A stretch of 64,000 nt of DNA from Plenodomus lindquistii (Eukaryota; Ascomycota; Dothideomycetes; Pleosporales; Leptosphaeriaceae). Position 1 is the first letter of the stretch; each line of letters starts with the position of its first letter. Both the position numbers and the translations under genes were made by a program. This document shows, in pieces, positions 47,558 to 60,975 of the stretch. The notes beneath the pieces are model-generated. The model made no database searches. It saw only the letters and a list, made by a program, of their open reading frames with translations, and was not told where the DNA came from. The stretch covers positions 744,001 through 808,000 of the forward strand of contig JANUWI010000015.1 in the NCBI GenBank assembly GCA_025504975.1, written 5' to 3'.

Positions 47558-48511
47558 AACTCTAAATAACCTACAGTGCCTAGTTTTTTTTACTATAAAT
47601 TTAAACTCTATTCCCTCTATCTACTTCTACTGCAATTGCTGTACATCTCGCGTCTCTTTTTTTGCTTTGTGTGCAGTTTAAGCTGCTGCTTTATATACTA
47701 AACAGTTAAAGCGGTAGGTAGTAGTAGTGTAGTTAGCTAAGGTTTACGCACACTACTAACCTTTAATCGCGTAGTACTCTGCCTATAATATAAAGACTTC
47801 TAGATTAGAGATATATTAACGTAGATTAGTAAAAACGCTAAATAATTAAGCTACCTAAGCTCTAGTGCAGTAGTACAAACTTTAAAGTATAGTAGATATA
47901 CGCAGAGTAACTCTAAAAATCTTTTTTAATCTCTAAGCCTAGTAATAAATAGGCGTAGTGCTAGTAGCAGTAGCTAAAAAACTTATCTATTACTAAAACA
48001 TAGGCAGCTTGTAAAAGATATAAACTAGATTAAAATAGCTGCTACCGCTAGAAGGATACATCTATTAAAATAATAGGTATAGCCTAGTTTTTTTACTGTA
48101 TATTAAGCTCTAGTAGTAGCGCTTAACACTAAAGAATAATTTATAATTATGCTTTTTTTACTTTATAGTACAACTTAGCTTTGCGCATGTAAATGCTTAT
48201 ATAATACGTAATATAATATTTTTAGAGCTTATTAATGCCTGCGACTACCCTTTTTCTATTAATACCTGTAACTACTTACTTTCTACTAAAAGTAACTCTA
48301 GCTAAATCTTCTATACTAATAACTATAATACGCTTTTTTCTAATAGCCTAAACAGCTACGTATATATTATTAACCTTAGCAAGGACCTGTTGTGCATTTT
48401 TTAAGAAGGTAATACTAGACTATAGAACGCGGTTATTACTACGCTATTTAGCCTATTACTAGACATACTACAATCTTTTATAAACCTAATAGTTTATAAC
48501 TTTAAAGTTAT

Positions 48512-49000
48512 CTTTAGTATAAGCAACGCAGGTGTACTCTATAGTACTATTAACCCCTTTAACTTGCTTTTTATAGCGGCTAGGCAGCAGCTAATCTATA
48601 GTTATAGAGTCCTAGCTTTAATATAAGTAACGCTAGTATACTCTATAGCACTATTAACCCCTCTAACTTGTTCTTTATAGCAGCTAGAGCTTTAATATAA
48701 GCAACGCAGGTGTACCCTATAGCACTATTAACCCCTCTAACTTGTTTTTTAACCTCTCTATCCCCTCTCTAGCTGTATACAGCGGTCTTAATATCTTTTA
48801 AAAGAATATAGAGCTTTAATATAAGCAACGCAGGTGTACCCTATAGCACTATTAACGCCTCTAACTTGTTTCTTAACCTTTTTATCCCCTCTCTAGCTGT
48901 ATACAGCGGTTTTAATATCTTTTAAAAGAATACTAAAACTCCTCTAGCTGTATACAGCGGTTTTAATATCTTTTAAAAGAATACTAAAACTCCTCTAGCT
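48512..49000. repeat. compound tandem repeat inside nested element
   Basis: A ~56-bp unit (TTTAATATAAGCAACGCAGG, then TGTACCCTATAGCACTATTA) occurs four times. A second ~51-bp unit (CTCTAGCTGTATACAGCGG, then TTTTAATATCTTTTAAAAGA) occurs four times, the last two in perfect tandem. Confidence 0.85.
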
Positions 49001-49930
49001 AGTCTAATAGTTAAGGAGCTTAGTTAGTAAATTATCTTCTTAGAGTATTAGAAAGAGACTAAGATTAGAGATCTAAAAGCGCAGCACGCACATAAAATAG
49101 AAGCTTTTAAGCTTAAAAATAAAAAGTTAAAAGCCGCTCTATAATAGTTTTTAATAGCACTAGCTCTAATTATAGCACCTACTCTAGTCTCTCTACTAGC
49201 CCTAATTACAGTACCTACTCTAGTCTCTCCGCTAGCTCTAACGCTATAGGCCTCCTTTGCTTACTAGCGTTAAAGTTAAAAACAACCCTGCGTGTTTTAA
49301 AAAGCTTTATAATACTAGCTAGCTACAGGCTTTAAAAAGCCCTATAATGCTAGCTATAGGCTTTAATAAGCCCTATAATAACAGTCTTATATACTAGATT
49401 ATATAGAATTGCTAGCTATTTCTATAATAGTATAGGTAGCAGTAATACGCTGCTAGCATATAGCCTTAACTTAACCTCTAATATAAATTACTACTCTAGG
49501 CATTTTGTAAAACGTTTAACTTAAAATAAAATTAAAAGATATATATATTTACGTTAAGATTAGAACACAGCATGTAAACTTAATAATAATTAAATACGTT
49601 AGCAGCTATATAGTTCTATCTAGTAGTTAGAAGCCTAGCACTATTACCTGCACGTAAATAGTAGTAGTTTTTTAACCTTTTTATATAAAGTATAGCTTAA
49701 AACAACTAAGTTCCTCTACACGCGCGTAATTGTTATTTTATTACTAGTATAACGTATAACCTACTGCGTAGTTTACTTTTACTTTTACTACGTTAAGCGA
49801 CCTATATATATAAGTCTGCTGCCCCTCTACTTTCTCTTTTATATCCTTTTTTCTCTCTCTTTTACTTTTAAAAGGTACTATTACTACTAACGTTCTATAG
49901 TTAACACTAACTTTTCTTTTTGTTGCCTGC

Positions 49931-50202
49931 GCTGCTAAAGCTGCTTATTACTAGCGCTACTAAAGCTGCTTATTACTAGCGCTGCTAAAGCTGTTTATTA
50001 CTAAGCTACTTATTACTAGCGCTGCTAAAGCTGCTTATTACTAGCGCTGTTAAAGCCGCTTATTACTAGCGCTGCTAAAGCTGCTTATTACTAGCGCTGC
50101 TAAAGCTGCTTATTACTAGCGCTATTAAAGCTGCTTATTACTAGCGCTGCTAAAGCTACTTATTACTAGCGCTGCTAAAACTATTTATTACTAGCGCTGT
50201 TA
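49931..50202. repeat. 25-bp minisatellite, about 11 copies
   Basis: The unit is GCTGCTAAAGCTGCTTATTA followed by CTAGC, with few substitutions and one shortened copy near 49,996. The period is not a multiple of three, so it is not a coding repeat. There is no spacer diversity, so it is not a CRISPR. Confidence 0.9.
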
Positions 50203-50404
50203 ATCTATTACGCGTTATAGGCGTTATCCTAGTTTAATTACGCTTCTAGAACTAAGCCTCTACTCCTTTTACGTAGTCTATTTACTAATATATTTACTAG
50301 GCATATTGCCTGTTATAGGCGTAACTTTACGTTACTTATTAAAGTATATTACAATTAGAGCTATTTACTAGAGTAGCAATATATAGTAGATATATTAGGC
50401 TTTA

Positions 50405-50556
50405 GAGGGTACGCAGCTTGTCTATTCTAAAGGCTTTAAAGGTTTAAAGGATATATAGTATATCTAATCTAAAAGCTTTAAAAAATTAAAGAATACACAG
50501 CATGTCTAATCTAAAGGCTTTAAAAGCTTTAAGAGATACGCAGCTTGTCTGCTCTA
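50405..50556. repeat. short tandem repeat, ~43-bp unit
   Basis: Units of the form TACGCAGCTTGTCTATTCTA followed by AAGGCTTTAAAGGTTTAA recur about three to four times with substitutions. Confidence 0.6.
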
Positions 50557-52559
50557 ACGCTGTTAAACTTAGTAATAGTCTTGTTTTTAGATATATAATT
50601 AGCTTTATTATAGACTAGTTATATTTTAAATATCTGCAGTCTAACTAGCGCTTCTAATAGTGTTAACTACGTTTTTAGTAGAAGGTTAGTAGTCTACCTA
50701 ACAACGCAATAATAGTTCTATATTAGCTCTTCCCTTTCGCCCTATATAAAAGCTAGCGACGTTTACTTTTATTAGCTGTGTAATAGGCTAGGAAGTTATT
50801 AGAGACTTGTAACCTTCTAGTAGCTTTCTTTATACACTTAGTAGTTATAACTATAATACTCTGTATTTAGTATACACATTTCTATATTAGGTACAGCGCT
50901 TAGGACTTTAGTTCTCTAAGTTATTACGCTTAGTGCATTTAGACATTACGCTTTCTACAAGGCTTAGTCTATCTAGTTTTATTAAATTTTGCGTGTCTAC
51001 TAAGCTTAACAAATTTACTATACTTGCTAGATTAGTCTGCGGCTGCAGACTTTAAAGGCTTAGTATAGTAATAGTTAACTAGTATAGAGTACGTAAGTAG
51101 GTATACACTTATATTTTTCTAAAAGCTAATTAGTAATTAACTTAGATAACGCTCTCTAGCTAGCTAAGCACTATTTTAATAATATTAACTAATTATTAAG
51201 CGTTATATTAGAAGACTTAGTAAAAAGGGTTTTTATTACTAGTAGACGTTAACTGTAGTTTAGCTAAGGTTACAACTTAGCTTACTATAGTAGATAGAAC
51301 CTAGATCTTAATTTTTAAACCTTTTATTAAACTTTATAGTACCCTTCTTTGTAATAAGGCCTTAACAATACAGAGTCTCTAATAATATAGAGTTAGTAGT
51401 TCTAGTAGCGGCGCTAGTTGTAAAACATAGAAATAGAGGTTTTAGGTAACTTTAGGTTTAACTATAACTATTGTAGGCAAGGTAGGGCCTATAGCTACTT
51501 TCTATTAACTTTATTTAAAGGTATTAAGGGATACACTTTTACACTTTGTAACTCTAGGGGTTTAAAGCGGGAAGATTTTAGTTAACTTAATCTAAAGTAT
51601 AAAAGCAATAAAATCCCTATCGCTACTCCTTTTAGAGTTTTAAAAGGGGATTAGGTGCTAAAGAGAGCAAGCGAAAAAAGCCTAATTAGAGTAGCCTAGC
51701 TAGCTGCTTTTTATAAACAGTATTAATGTCTAGGTCTAGCTAGAGATTAATAATAACTGTATACTGCGGACCTTCTAGCAGCTTTTATACTGTGCTAGAA
51801 TTGCTTTATTAGGTAAAACTAGGTGCCTATATAGGTTTTATTAATAGTATAGCTTGTAACTAGTTCGCAGACAGCTATTAAAAAGGCTATTGAATATAAC
51901 TATAGTTATATAGAGGGGTGTATAAAAAAGTTAAGTAGCGCAAGTAATAACTTTAGATAGAAAACTACCTTTACTAGTCTAAACTTTGTATCTATATATA
52001 CGTCTAGCTTTGCTATAGGCAAGTAGTTTAAGTTATAAGTCTTTACACATAACAGATTATTTATTAGGCTATTATAATAGTTATAGCGCTAGGCATAGAA
52101 AGAGTATACGCGTTATATAATATAAAGTTATAAAAGTAACGCGCTACTTACTATATTTAGGTACCTATGCGGTAAATCCTACTTATAACTTGCTATAGAT
52201 ATTACTAACTACGTAATACCTACTATAATTTAACTTGTAATATACATTTATATACGTGTTAATATAACATAGATTCTTCGCGAACCTATAACTAGTGCTA
52301 TAAAGTCTTCTTTTATATAAGTAGTTTATATAAACACTAGCAAGCCTATAAAAAGCGGCTATATTCTGCAATATACCTAACCTATTATTATCTATATAAT
52401 AGGTTTAACTTAACTATAAAACACAGCTGCGCGCCTAATAGGCCTTTTTAAACTAGCTAGTAGTAGAACTTCTAGTAAGGGCATATTAGAGTTGCTGCTA
52501 AGTTGTACTTAAAATACTAAATAGCCCCCTTTTATTCTATTACTGTAACCTTCTTGCAC

Positions 52560-55480
52560 AAAAACAAACACTTTACACTAAGCTATAATAAACGCGAAGA
52601 CTATACTATAGTAATAGAATTTCTAGAGATAGATACATTAGAGATATACAAGGGCAATACTGCTTTACTAGACATTAGTTCTTTTACAGCTACCTAGGAC
52701 GGCACTAACTCTATTAGCTATATAGAAAAGAAGAGTAGTGTAGAAAACAGCCTCTCTATATCTAACTTTAGCGCAGTAAGCTAGGTAAAGACTTAGCTAT
52801 AGTTTACTACCTTTTAGTTACACTACAAGACCTTTACCTATAATAGCATTTCTACTAGAAGTGTTATTCTATCTGCAGCCTAAGCACTATTTAGGTATAT
52901 AAAGTAGCATATTATAGAACGTCTACTAATAAATAAAAAACGCCTGTACTTACTAGCTTCTAGTCTAACTACAACTACGCGTTTATAATATAGCTAAATC
53001 GTATTAGAGCTACAGAGGGTAATGTAAACAACTTTATAAAGGATTTCTATATAGGACTAATACACAATCTCTTTAGATTTTTAAACGTAAAAGATTAGAA
53101 AAGTAGACTATTTTTACTAGACAGCGGTGTAAAGAACGAAGCATAGATACAAAAGATAATTCCTGCAGATATTATAAAGGATACTAAGTCTAAGCACTAT
53201 ATACTATACTAAAACATTATTAAAGTAATAGCTTTTATCTTAGGGCATAGACTATTTATATTAGAGATAGTTTATGCTCCTATACGCACATATAATAAAA
53301 AGGATACTCTAAAGGTACGCATATACTACAATATCTACTTAGCTAATTAGTAGTAGAAGATATAGACTAGACTACTACCTAGTAGTACAGTAGTCCCTGT
53401 TATTATATCTATAGATAAAACCTAGTTATTGTACTATTCTAGTAACGTTACCGCGTAGCTAGTATATCTCTCTATTAGTAACCTTAGTTATAAAGCCTAA
53501 CGTAGAAAACTTACGCCTAGTACTATCCTTATAGAATTCGTGCCTATTATTACTAGTATTAGTAAGAAAAGAGTTTACTAGCATGCAATAGGTTGTATAT
53601 TAAAACGTATATATTCTATCTATCTACTATTTTATTATTATTTTTACTAGACTCTAGCTCTAGAATACTACTCTGTTTACAGACTTGCCCTATATTACGC
53701 TAACAATTAAAACTAATACTACTATCTAATATTATTATATATTCTCGCAGACTATAAAGAGTAAGTCTTTATATTAGAGGTTAAATCTAGATAGTACTGT
53801 ACTTAGTGTAGCATTCTACCTAGTAATTAAAAAGATTTTTATATAGAACACCTATAGCGCAATAACCTGCAGATGTAGATGCAGTAAAAACTATAAATGC
53901 GTAAGAATATACTAATAGGTAATCTAAGCTAGGTGCACCTAGAGGTTTACTTTACCTAGAAACACGCTAGGTTTAATGTATACTAGAGAATACTAACTAA
54001 TATACTTTATTTACTTTTTAAAGGTCTTCTACAGCATATACTAAGCTAGATTAAAAAGCTTTTTAGAGAGAAGGTCTTTAGGTAAAGGCGAGTAAAGAAT
54101 AATACTTATATTTAAGAAGCGTTAGAACTAGAACAGCTAGATAAACGCTTCTAACAGCTACTATATTAGATAGGCAATAACGCAATACTAAGTTACAGTA
54201 AACAGAAATAGTAGACTAGAAAAAAGTAAAAGGTTATTACCTAACAGCTTATAGTAGTTGTATCCCCTCTATTATACTTATATACTCTTTATACTATATA
54301 GTTTATCTACGCTGTATGTAATTTTATAGCTATTACGTTCTACTAATACTATAATACTACTACTTTTAATTACATGCAGAGCGCTATTAACTAAATAGAC
54401 GTATATAAAAAGGAATTCTACTTATACTGCTTAAATAAGCACTTCTATTTCCTAAAATAGCACGCCCTGTTCTATATAATTAGCAATATTAAGTATTTTA
54501 GGTTATTAGACAGACTAGACACTAGAACTAATAGAGAGGCGTTTTATAGTAATATAATTAAACAGTTCTATTAAATAACAAACTATTATTACTTTCTATA
54601 ATAGATCTATATTTATAACTTAAGGCGTACTACTTTTTTTACTTTTAAATACAAGTAGATGCATGCGGATAGTAGCCTACAGACCTAAATAGATTGCGAT
54701 ATAGAAGTTTATATAGTTAGAGTTGCTACTCTAGTAATAATATCTAAGCTTAGATAGTTTATTACGCCTACTTCTAACTATATAAAAACTATAACTGTTA
54801 GTAAAGTAGTAGATTATCTATTTTATCTAGACTTTCTAGCGGTAGTTACTACTTATATTACAGTCTAATAGATAAGGCGCAACTGCATACTAATTATAAA
54901 CAAAGATAAAGATAAATAAAAGATAGATAATACGTAGGTATAGAGTATAAAGATACAGATTAGTTAATTTATTATATACTAGGTAGGCACAGGCAAGAGC
55001 GTAGATAATCTAGATACTAGAAAAAAACTTATAGTCTGTTATTTAACTAATTACCGCGCGTCTAGAAGAGAATAGAAGGACTTTATCTAGATTTAAGAGT
55101 ATATAAAGCTAGATAACAAAGATAACCGCCTTGTATTTAGCCGCCTACTAGGCTAAGTTCATCTAGTTTTTACGCTACTAGAAGAGAAGGACACTATAAA
55201 GGCACTAAGAAAGTAGTACTAATACGCTTTTGTAGAGACTATACAGTTTAATAATAAAGCTGCATTTAATAAAGTTAATAGCATAATAATAGTTCGCTGC
55301 TAACTTTATAATACTGCGGTATATTTACGTAAGCTTAGAGCTTTCTAAGTGTATAATATAGCGTCTGTCTTACAGCCTATAAACCTTGTACTAAAAGAAC
55401 TACCCTGTAAAAGCAAAGATAGAGATATAACTTACTTAGTAAATAATTACATAGACTAGAACAAATATAACACTTAGTAT
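52560..55480 (+). pseudogene. Plavaka-type DNA transposon transposase remnant
   Basis: Plus-strand reading through stops gives LEIVYAPIRTYN. The frame continues to YYNIYLAN followed by three consecutive TAG codons (53,348-53,356), exactly where relatives have the HTxDWWW motif, so three Trp codons became stops. STVVPVIISIDKT*L follows (about 53,386-53,430), the hallmark VVPxIISSDKTQL segment. VYLSISN and an ILADYKE*V segment come next, and then FNVY*RILTNILYLLFKGLL near 53,970 (the ITPDILHQLxxG region). The C-terminal NLV...TYLVNNYID at about 55,390-55,460 also fits. The length of ~2.9 kb is usual for the family. No intact frame remains. Confidence 0.75.
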
Positions 55481-58400
55481 TCTCTAAACTTTATAAAAGA
55501 GTAGAGGAGTATAATGTAAGCGTACAAAAAGAAAAGGCAGGTGTAGAATAGATTAAATAATATATTATCTATTTATTATAGAAGCGTATTCTATATATAG
55601 TTTATACTGCTAGTAATAGTGTACATGCGTTATGGTATATATAAAGTTTAAATAAAGCTAAACGTATATTTGCACAAGAACTTAAATATATAAAATAGTA
55701 TTAAAATTCCTATTATACACCTAGTAACTATAATAGTGTAATATTAGATAGAACTATTTACTAGACTCTAAACTATATAATTCTATGCTACTTATACGTA
55801 TTAAAAGCGTATCTAAATAGGTATTATCTAAATTATTATTAGCTGTAAGTATAAAAATAGCTATATTAGGCGCTAAGTATCTTGTATATATAGTACTAAA
55901 TAAATTCGCTATATATATTCTACTACTCTACACCTTTTTATACTACGTTAAACATATTAAATTTATAAACCTGTCTGTGTAGCTTATTTAATATATTCTA
56001 GAATAAGTACTACTATATATACTATAGTTTTAAAGACGTAATACTATTATAGGGTTTTTTTAGCTATAGTTTAAAAACACGTTCTGCATAAAATAGACTA
56101 CTATAACTAGGTCCTATAGTTATATCTAGATATAGTAGTAGTTACGCTGCCTTTAATAGTACTTAATAACGTAAGGTTATTATGCTTATAGCAAGGCGCT
56201 ATAATTATAACGCAACGTGTTAAAGTTAAATGCGAATACCTGTATCTCTTTTTACCCTTTTCTAACGCGATATTTAAGCATGTAGTGTAACCGCGTTTAT
56301 AATACTATATACTTTAATATAGATACCTATAATAATACTTATATATAACATAGAGCGTATAGCATCTATTTTTATCTATAGTAAGGATTTACTTTATAGC
56401 TCTGCTATAGAAGATACCGCGCTAGTAGATAACATAGAATATAATAAGTTTATAGTAGTAATCTGTTAAAACTTACTATTTAACCTAGTAGTAGATATCT
56501 TGTTTTACTATATTAAACAAGACGACTAATAGGCTTAGATAAAGGTTAACGCTACGTTCTAATAGCACGGTGCTATTATAGACTTTTTTACTAACAAAGA
56601 GACTTAACCTGTATTTATTATAGAGAGAAGAGCCTAGGTACGTATAAAGTCTATTTATTATAGTAAATATTCTATACTAATATATAGTAACAGAGAGCAA
56701 CACTAAGTAATAGTTAGATTTAGCATAGCGTAAATTAAATAATAACTTTTTTTTAGCCCCTAAGCATTTTGTGCACCTATTCTCTTTTAGTCTCTATTAA
56801 CTACACTAAGTTTTAGCGAACACCTACTATCTATCTAGGATATATATAATGCTTTTCTATTACCTACTTTTAGTCTATATAGAAGTCTAATAAAGCTTAA
56901 AAAGAGTGTACTATTATGTTATAAAACGCGTACTAGTTAGTACGCTTAAAACACACGTAATAATTAAACTGTACTTAACACCTATAACTAACGTATATAA
57001 TAACAGGATGTATAATTAGTTTAAAATAGAACTATAAACACTATATGTATATAACTACTATATTAGAGCACGCTTTATATACTAACTATAATTTACTAGG
57101 CAAAGTTAGGTTTAAAACTATAACTAATATCTAGCTAACTATTTTATATATACTTTAACTCTAAGGATATTAACTAGAGTTATAGAACGCTATACACTAC
57201 TAGCACGTCTGTTTTACTACTACTACTACTACTACCTTTAGACTTGAGTTTATAACGCAGTAAGTCTATATAGTCTACTGCTAACTATAAGCTAGACTAC
57301 TTTAATAACTTTAAAAATCTAGTAAGTACTATTTTATCTAAGCGCACTCTAACATAAGATAAGATTTAGTAATAATATCTATAAAAGTCTAGAGTAATAG
57401 AGAGCCTAAGTAGGTTATACTGTCTACCTATAGTACACACTCTAGTACTAAACGTGTATAGAAGATAGATAGAGCATCTACGCCTAGTGCACTTAAACAA
57501 GTGCAATTGAATAGAGATATAGGTATATATCTATAGTAACACGTTTTAGTACTTATATACTAATGTTTATGTAGCTTTAAGCTCTTCCCTTTTATAAAAC
57601 ACTTATTCTAAACGCGAGGCGTTAAACACTAGGTCTAACTAGGCAATTTAGGTATAGAGACTTAAAAAATAAGGAACTAAACATTTATAGTCTAAAGAGG
57701 GTAAGATAATAAGGCGTGCGATAAAGCTTTTATTATATACTATATTTGCAGAGGACAACGTAAGCTATACCTATATAGTAACTCTATAGATAGACTTTTA
57801 TAAAAGTAAGTTTAAAGCGCTTTTATTAGATAAGTAGATAGTAGTAATATTTAAAACAGGGATACTATAACAAAACCTATATAAAAACTCTGCGAGAGAA
57901 GTACGTACCTCTACTTATATTAGATATAACTAATAACTTTAGATACACAACGCTCTAACTAGCTTCTGTTATTATATAATAAACGCGGCTTACTTTATAG
58001 TAGAGCGCTAGTACAGCCTTTATGCTAGTATAATAGCATCTGTATTACTAGCTAAACTACGTAAAGGGTTTAAATTTATCTATAGTAACCTAACTAACTG
58101 CAGCACCCTATTTAAGTATTAAGCAATAGCTAAAATGTTTACTAAAACTTAGTATCTACCTACGTTAAAGTAGAGGCTAGTAGTAAAAAACAGCGCTGTA
58201 AAGTAGTTTAATATACCTAGTGCAATATTAATAGCTTTTATAGTAGCAGCTCTAGACTTTGCTATTAGCTGTTAGAGTAAAGATATAGTTAAATTATTAG
58301 CTATAGCAGACTTTACTTAACTAGTTAGTAGGTTACAGGCTAGTTACCTAAATAATACTAATATTCTATAGGGCCTTTTACGTTAGCCTAGTTATTTTAG

Positions 58401-59560
58401 TTAAAAAAGGGTATAGTATAGAGGGCTAACAAATAGCTAGTAATTAAAGGACTAATAGAGGATTACTTAACTACTAGGCTAGGAGGTATAGCAGTAGATA
58501 AAATTAAATTAAACAGTAAACCTAATAGTATAGAAGCTAATAAACTTATAAGGTTACCTCTAGAGCAACGTGCTGTAGTAGAGAAGATAATAGTAGAGCA
58601 GAAAAAAGCAGAGGCAACTCTTATAGGGTTCTACTAGCAAGGCAAGCTTCCTAAAGCTAACCTTTATTTTTAATTAAGCCTGCTAATCTTCTTAGATAAC
58701 TTTAACCTAGCTCTAGAGGAGTTAAGCCTGCTAATAGAGTAGCTAATGTAGAATAATAAGTGCTACTACAAGCGCTTTCTATATTTAAGCTACGTTGTAG
58801 ATATAATACTATATACTACTACCTGTACTAAATTACAACGCTTAATTAATACTATTACTTACTTACTACTATAATAGAGTTCTCTAATACTACATACAGT
58901 AGTACTGTCTCTCTCTTATCTACAGTGTTACCTATATAAAACTTATAAAAAACGTGTTTAACTAATAGCGTAGTAGTTACTATAACTAAGGTCTATATCT
59001 TAAGTAATATAGCTAATATACGCAGAATAAGCAAAGCTGCGTGTATAAATAATATAAAAAGATCTAAAAGGGTAAGCAGCGCTTCTAACTATCTTTAAAG
59101 TTGCAGTATTAAATAATATACGTTAACCTTTTTAGTATACTAGAGTTACTAGGTTCTTTTACTAGGCGCACGCGATCTGCAAGCCTAGAGTTTAATAACT
59201 TATAGTAGTAGTTTACAGCAGTGTAATATGCTTTATAAGCGTATTGTAAATATTATGCGTAGTAAGTGTAGTGCGGGTAGTATAGGTAGTGTAAGTAGTA
59301 CCTATAGTACCTGTAGTAATTTAGGTGTTTTACGTTGCCTACCTTTTCTAATCTACTACTACTAGAGATACCTAGCGCGTATATAATATACGTGTCTTTA
59401 CTTACTATACTAGACGTGTTTTACTAGTCCCTTAGCTATCGCATATATAAAAAAAGGCCTTGTAGGGTAAAAGTAGTAAATTAGTAACTTGCGTTACTAA
59501 CTGCCTAGTTACTAGCATTCTACGTAACTAACGCTAGCAAGCACACAGTAGAATTTCCTA
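55481..59560. other. right part of nested insertion, unassigned
   Basis: This is moderately AT-rich, RIP-mutated sequence. A long frame with scattered stops can be read around 57.6-58.7 kb on the plus strand, but I do not recognise the protein. No repeats as regular as those in the left half were noticed. Confidence 0.4.
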
Positions 59561-60975
59561 ATAAAAGAGGATGTAGAGGACTTTATTAACGTTGCCCTTA
59601 ACGCTCTAAACCTAGACATTCTAATTAATAATTAGGTTTAGTACTTTTCTATAATAGCAGATATTTTATTTAGTAATAGCCTACTTACTAAAGACTATTT
59701 AGAAGAGTTATAGACTATAGCTAAGTAGATTCTCTATTAAAAGCGCTCTAAAGAACTTAATTAAAGCAAGTTTACTAGATTTAAAAAGAAGGCTTTATAG
59801 TATAACGTTTAGAAGCAGTATTTTTTTATTTAGCCTTCTAGAAACTGCCCCCTCTAAAGGGTTATTAATAAGCATAAACTAAAACAACAAATTATTATAG
59901 CTTTTTATAAAAAATCTAGCTATTAAAGTAAAAAAAGAACCTAGTAAAAGGTATAGTTAAAATACTACTAGAAAGGACTCTATTAGAATGTGCAGTAGTA
60001 TATTAAAACTTATATAGCTTGCTAAAAGTATAGTAATTAGTTATTAAAGAGGATTTTCTACTCTACTAAGCTGCTATTAACGCTATAGGTATAGGTTACA
60101 ATTAACGTTGTATATATACTAGAAGGAAGAAATAGAAAGTCTTTTATAGTAGTAGCACGTAATTATATGTTATAGTACCTAGAGGTAGAAGCTTTAAAGT
60201 ATAATAATTTTAAGTTAGTTACTAAGTTTATTAAAAATACTATTTTCTACTAATAGGGAGTTGCCTTTTAAATGTCCTATAATAGAGGGCTAGAGAACTA
60301 AGGCTTTATTAAAAACCTCTAGCAATAATTTAGTATTAATAGAGTAGTTTTAAGCGCTTTTTACCCCTAAAGACAGGGACTAATTAAAAGAGGCTACAAA
60401 GTCCTAGTAGTAGCTTTAAAAAAGATAAAAGGAAACTAGGTTAATAACCTCTTGCTTATTTTATAGGCTAATAGAGTAATAGTTAAATAATTAACTAGTA
60501 AAACTCCTGCTTTTTTTATTTTAAAGTATAAATATATACTACTAATTAAGCTATTAATACCTACCTAGTAAACTCTTTTTTAGAATAAAGTTACTAATAC
60601 ACTTTTACTACTAGCTATAAAGGCGTAATAGTTTTAGAAGCAGAATATAGCTCTAAAAGAAGTAATTAACTAAATAGTCTAATTAAAGTTTAAAAATAAA
60701 GAATACTTTAAAAACACAAAGAATATTTAATAGAAGAGATTAGTAGTTAGCAATTTAGTTCTTTTATAAAACTTCTAGAATAATTTTAATCTATTCTAGT
60801 TATCTAAGTTTAAGCCTAAGTAGAAGGGACTTTACTAAATTACGCTTGTAGAAAACAAAGGATAGTACAAGCTAAATAACTTTAATAGAACTCCCTTTTA
60901 GAGCTATACACCTAAAGAAAAGTTAAAGAAATTCTACTCTAGGTCTAAACAAGATTTGCTAGAGGCTAACGCTTA
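59561..60975 (+). pseudogene. Gypsy integrase remnant
   Basis: The frame opens with EDVEDFINVALN and continues as KSSYQSK (from DESGHRG) and QNVQQYIKTYIACQKYS, the zinc-binding HHCC end. NVVYILEGRNRKSFIVVARN follows, with the first catalytic Asp now Asn. RGLENQGFIKNL and SAFYPQRQGLIKRG (from SAYHPQANGMIERG, catalytic Glu to Lys) come next. The C-terminal domain has NLVLLQN and FKPKQKGLYQI (from FRWLGPYRI), ending near 60,975. Gln codons are stops throughout. Confidence 0.85.

Larger units (their letters stand above)
46880..59560 (+). mobile_element. nested insertion (~12.7 kb) carrying a Plavaka-type transposase
   Basis: The Gypsy frame leaves off after RNase H near 46,880 and resumes with EDVEDFINVALNALN at about 59,571, just before the integrase. 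The intervening DNA does not belong to it. It is visibly richer in G+C than the flanking old repeats. It contains several minisatellites in its left half, a Plavaka-type transposase on the plus strand and ~4 kb of unassigned sequence on the right. Terminal inverted repeats and the target duplication could not be fixed by eye, so the ends are approximate to some tens of bases. It may be composite. Confidence 0.75.

Noticed and set aside
49931..50202. Regular 25-bp repeats resembling a CRISPR array
   Set aside because: The units are directly adjacent with no unique spacers, and the DNA is a eukaryotic RIP block. It is a minisatellite.
52183..52371. 62-codon open frame on the minus strand in the nested element
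   Set aside because: Chance open frame in AT-rich sequence, opposite to the transposase direction. Composition is Tyr/Asn/Leu-rich with no domain.
46880..59560. Possible terminal inverted repeat (CTGTGT...CTAG) at the edges of the nested insertion
   Set aside because: Only about ten positions agree and with an offset. It is too weak after RIP to call by eye.
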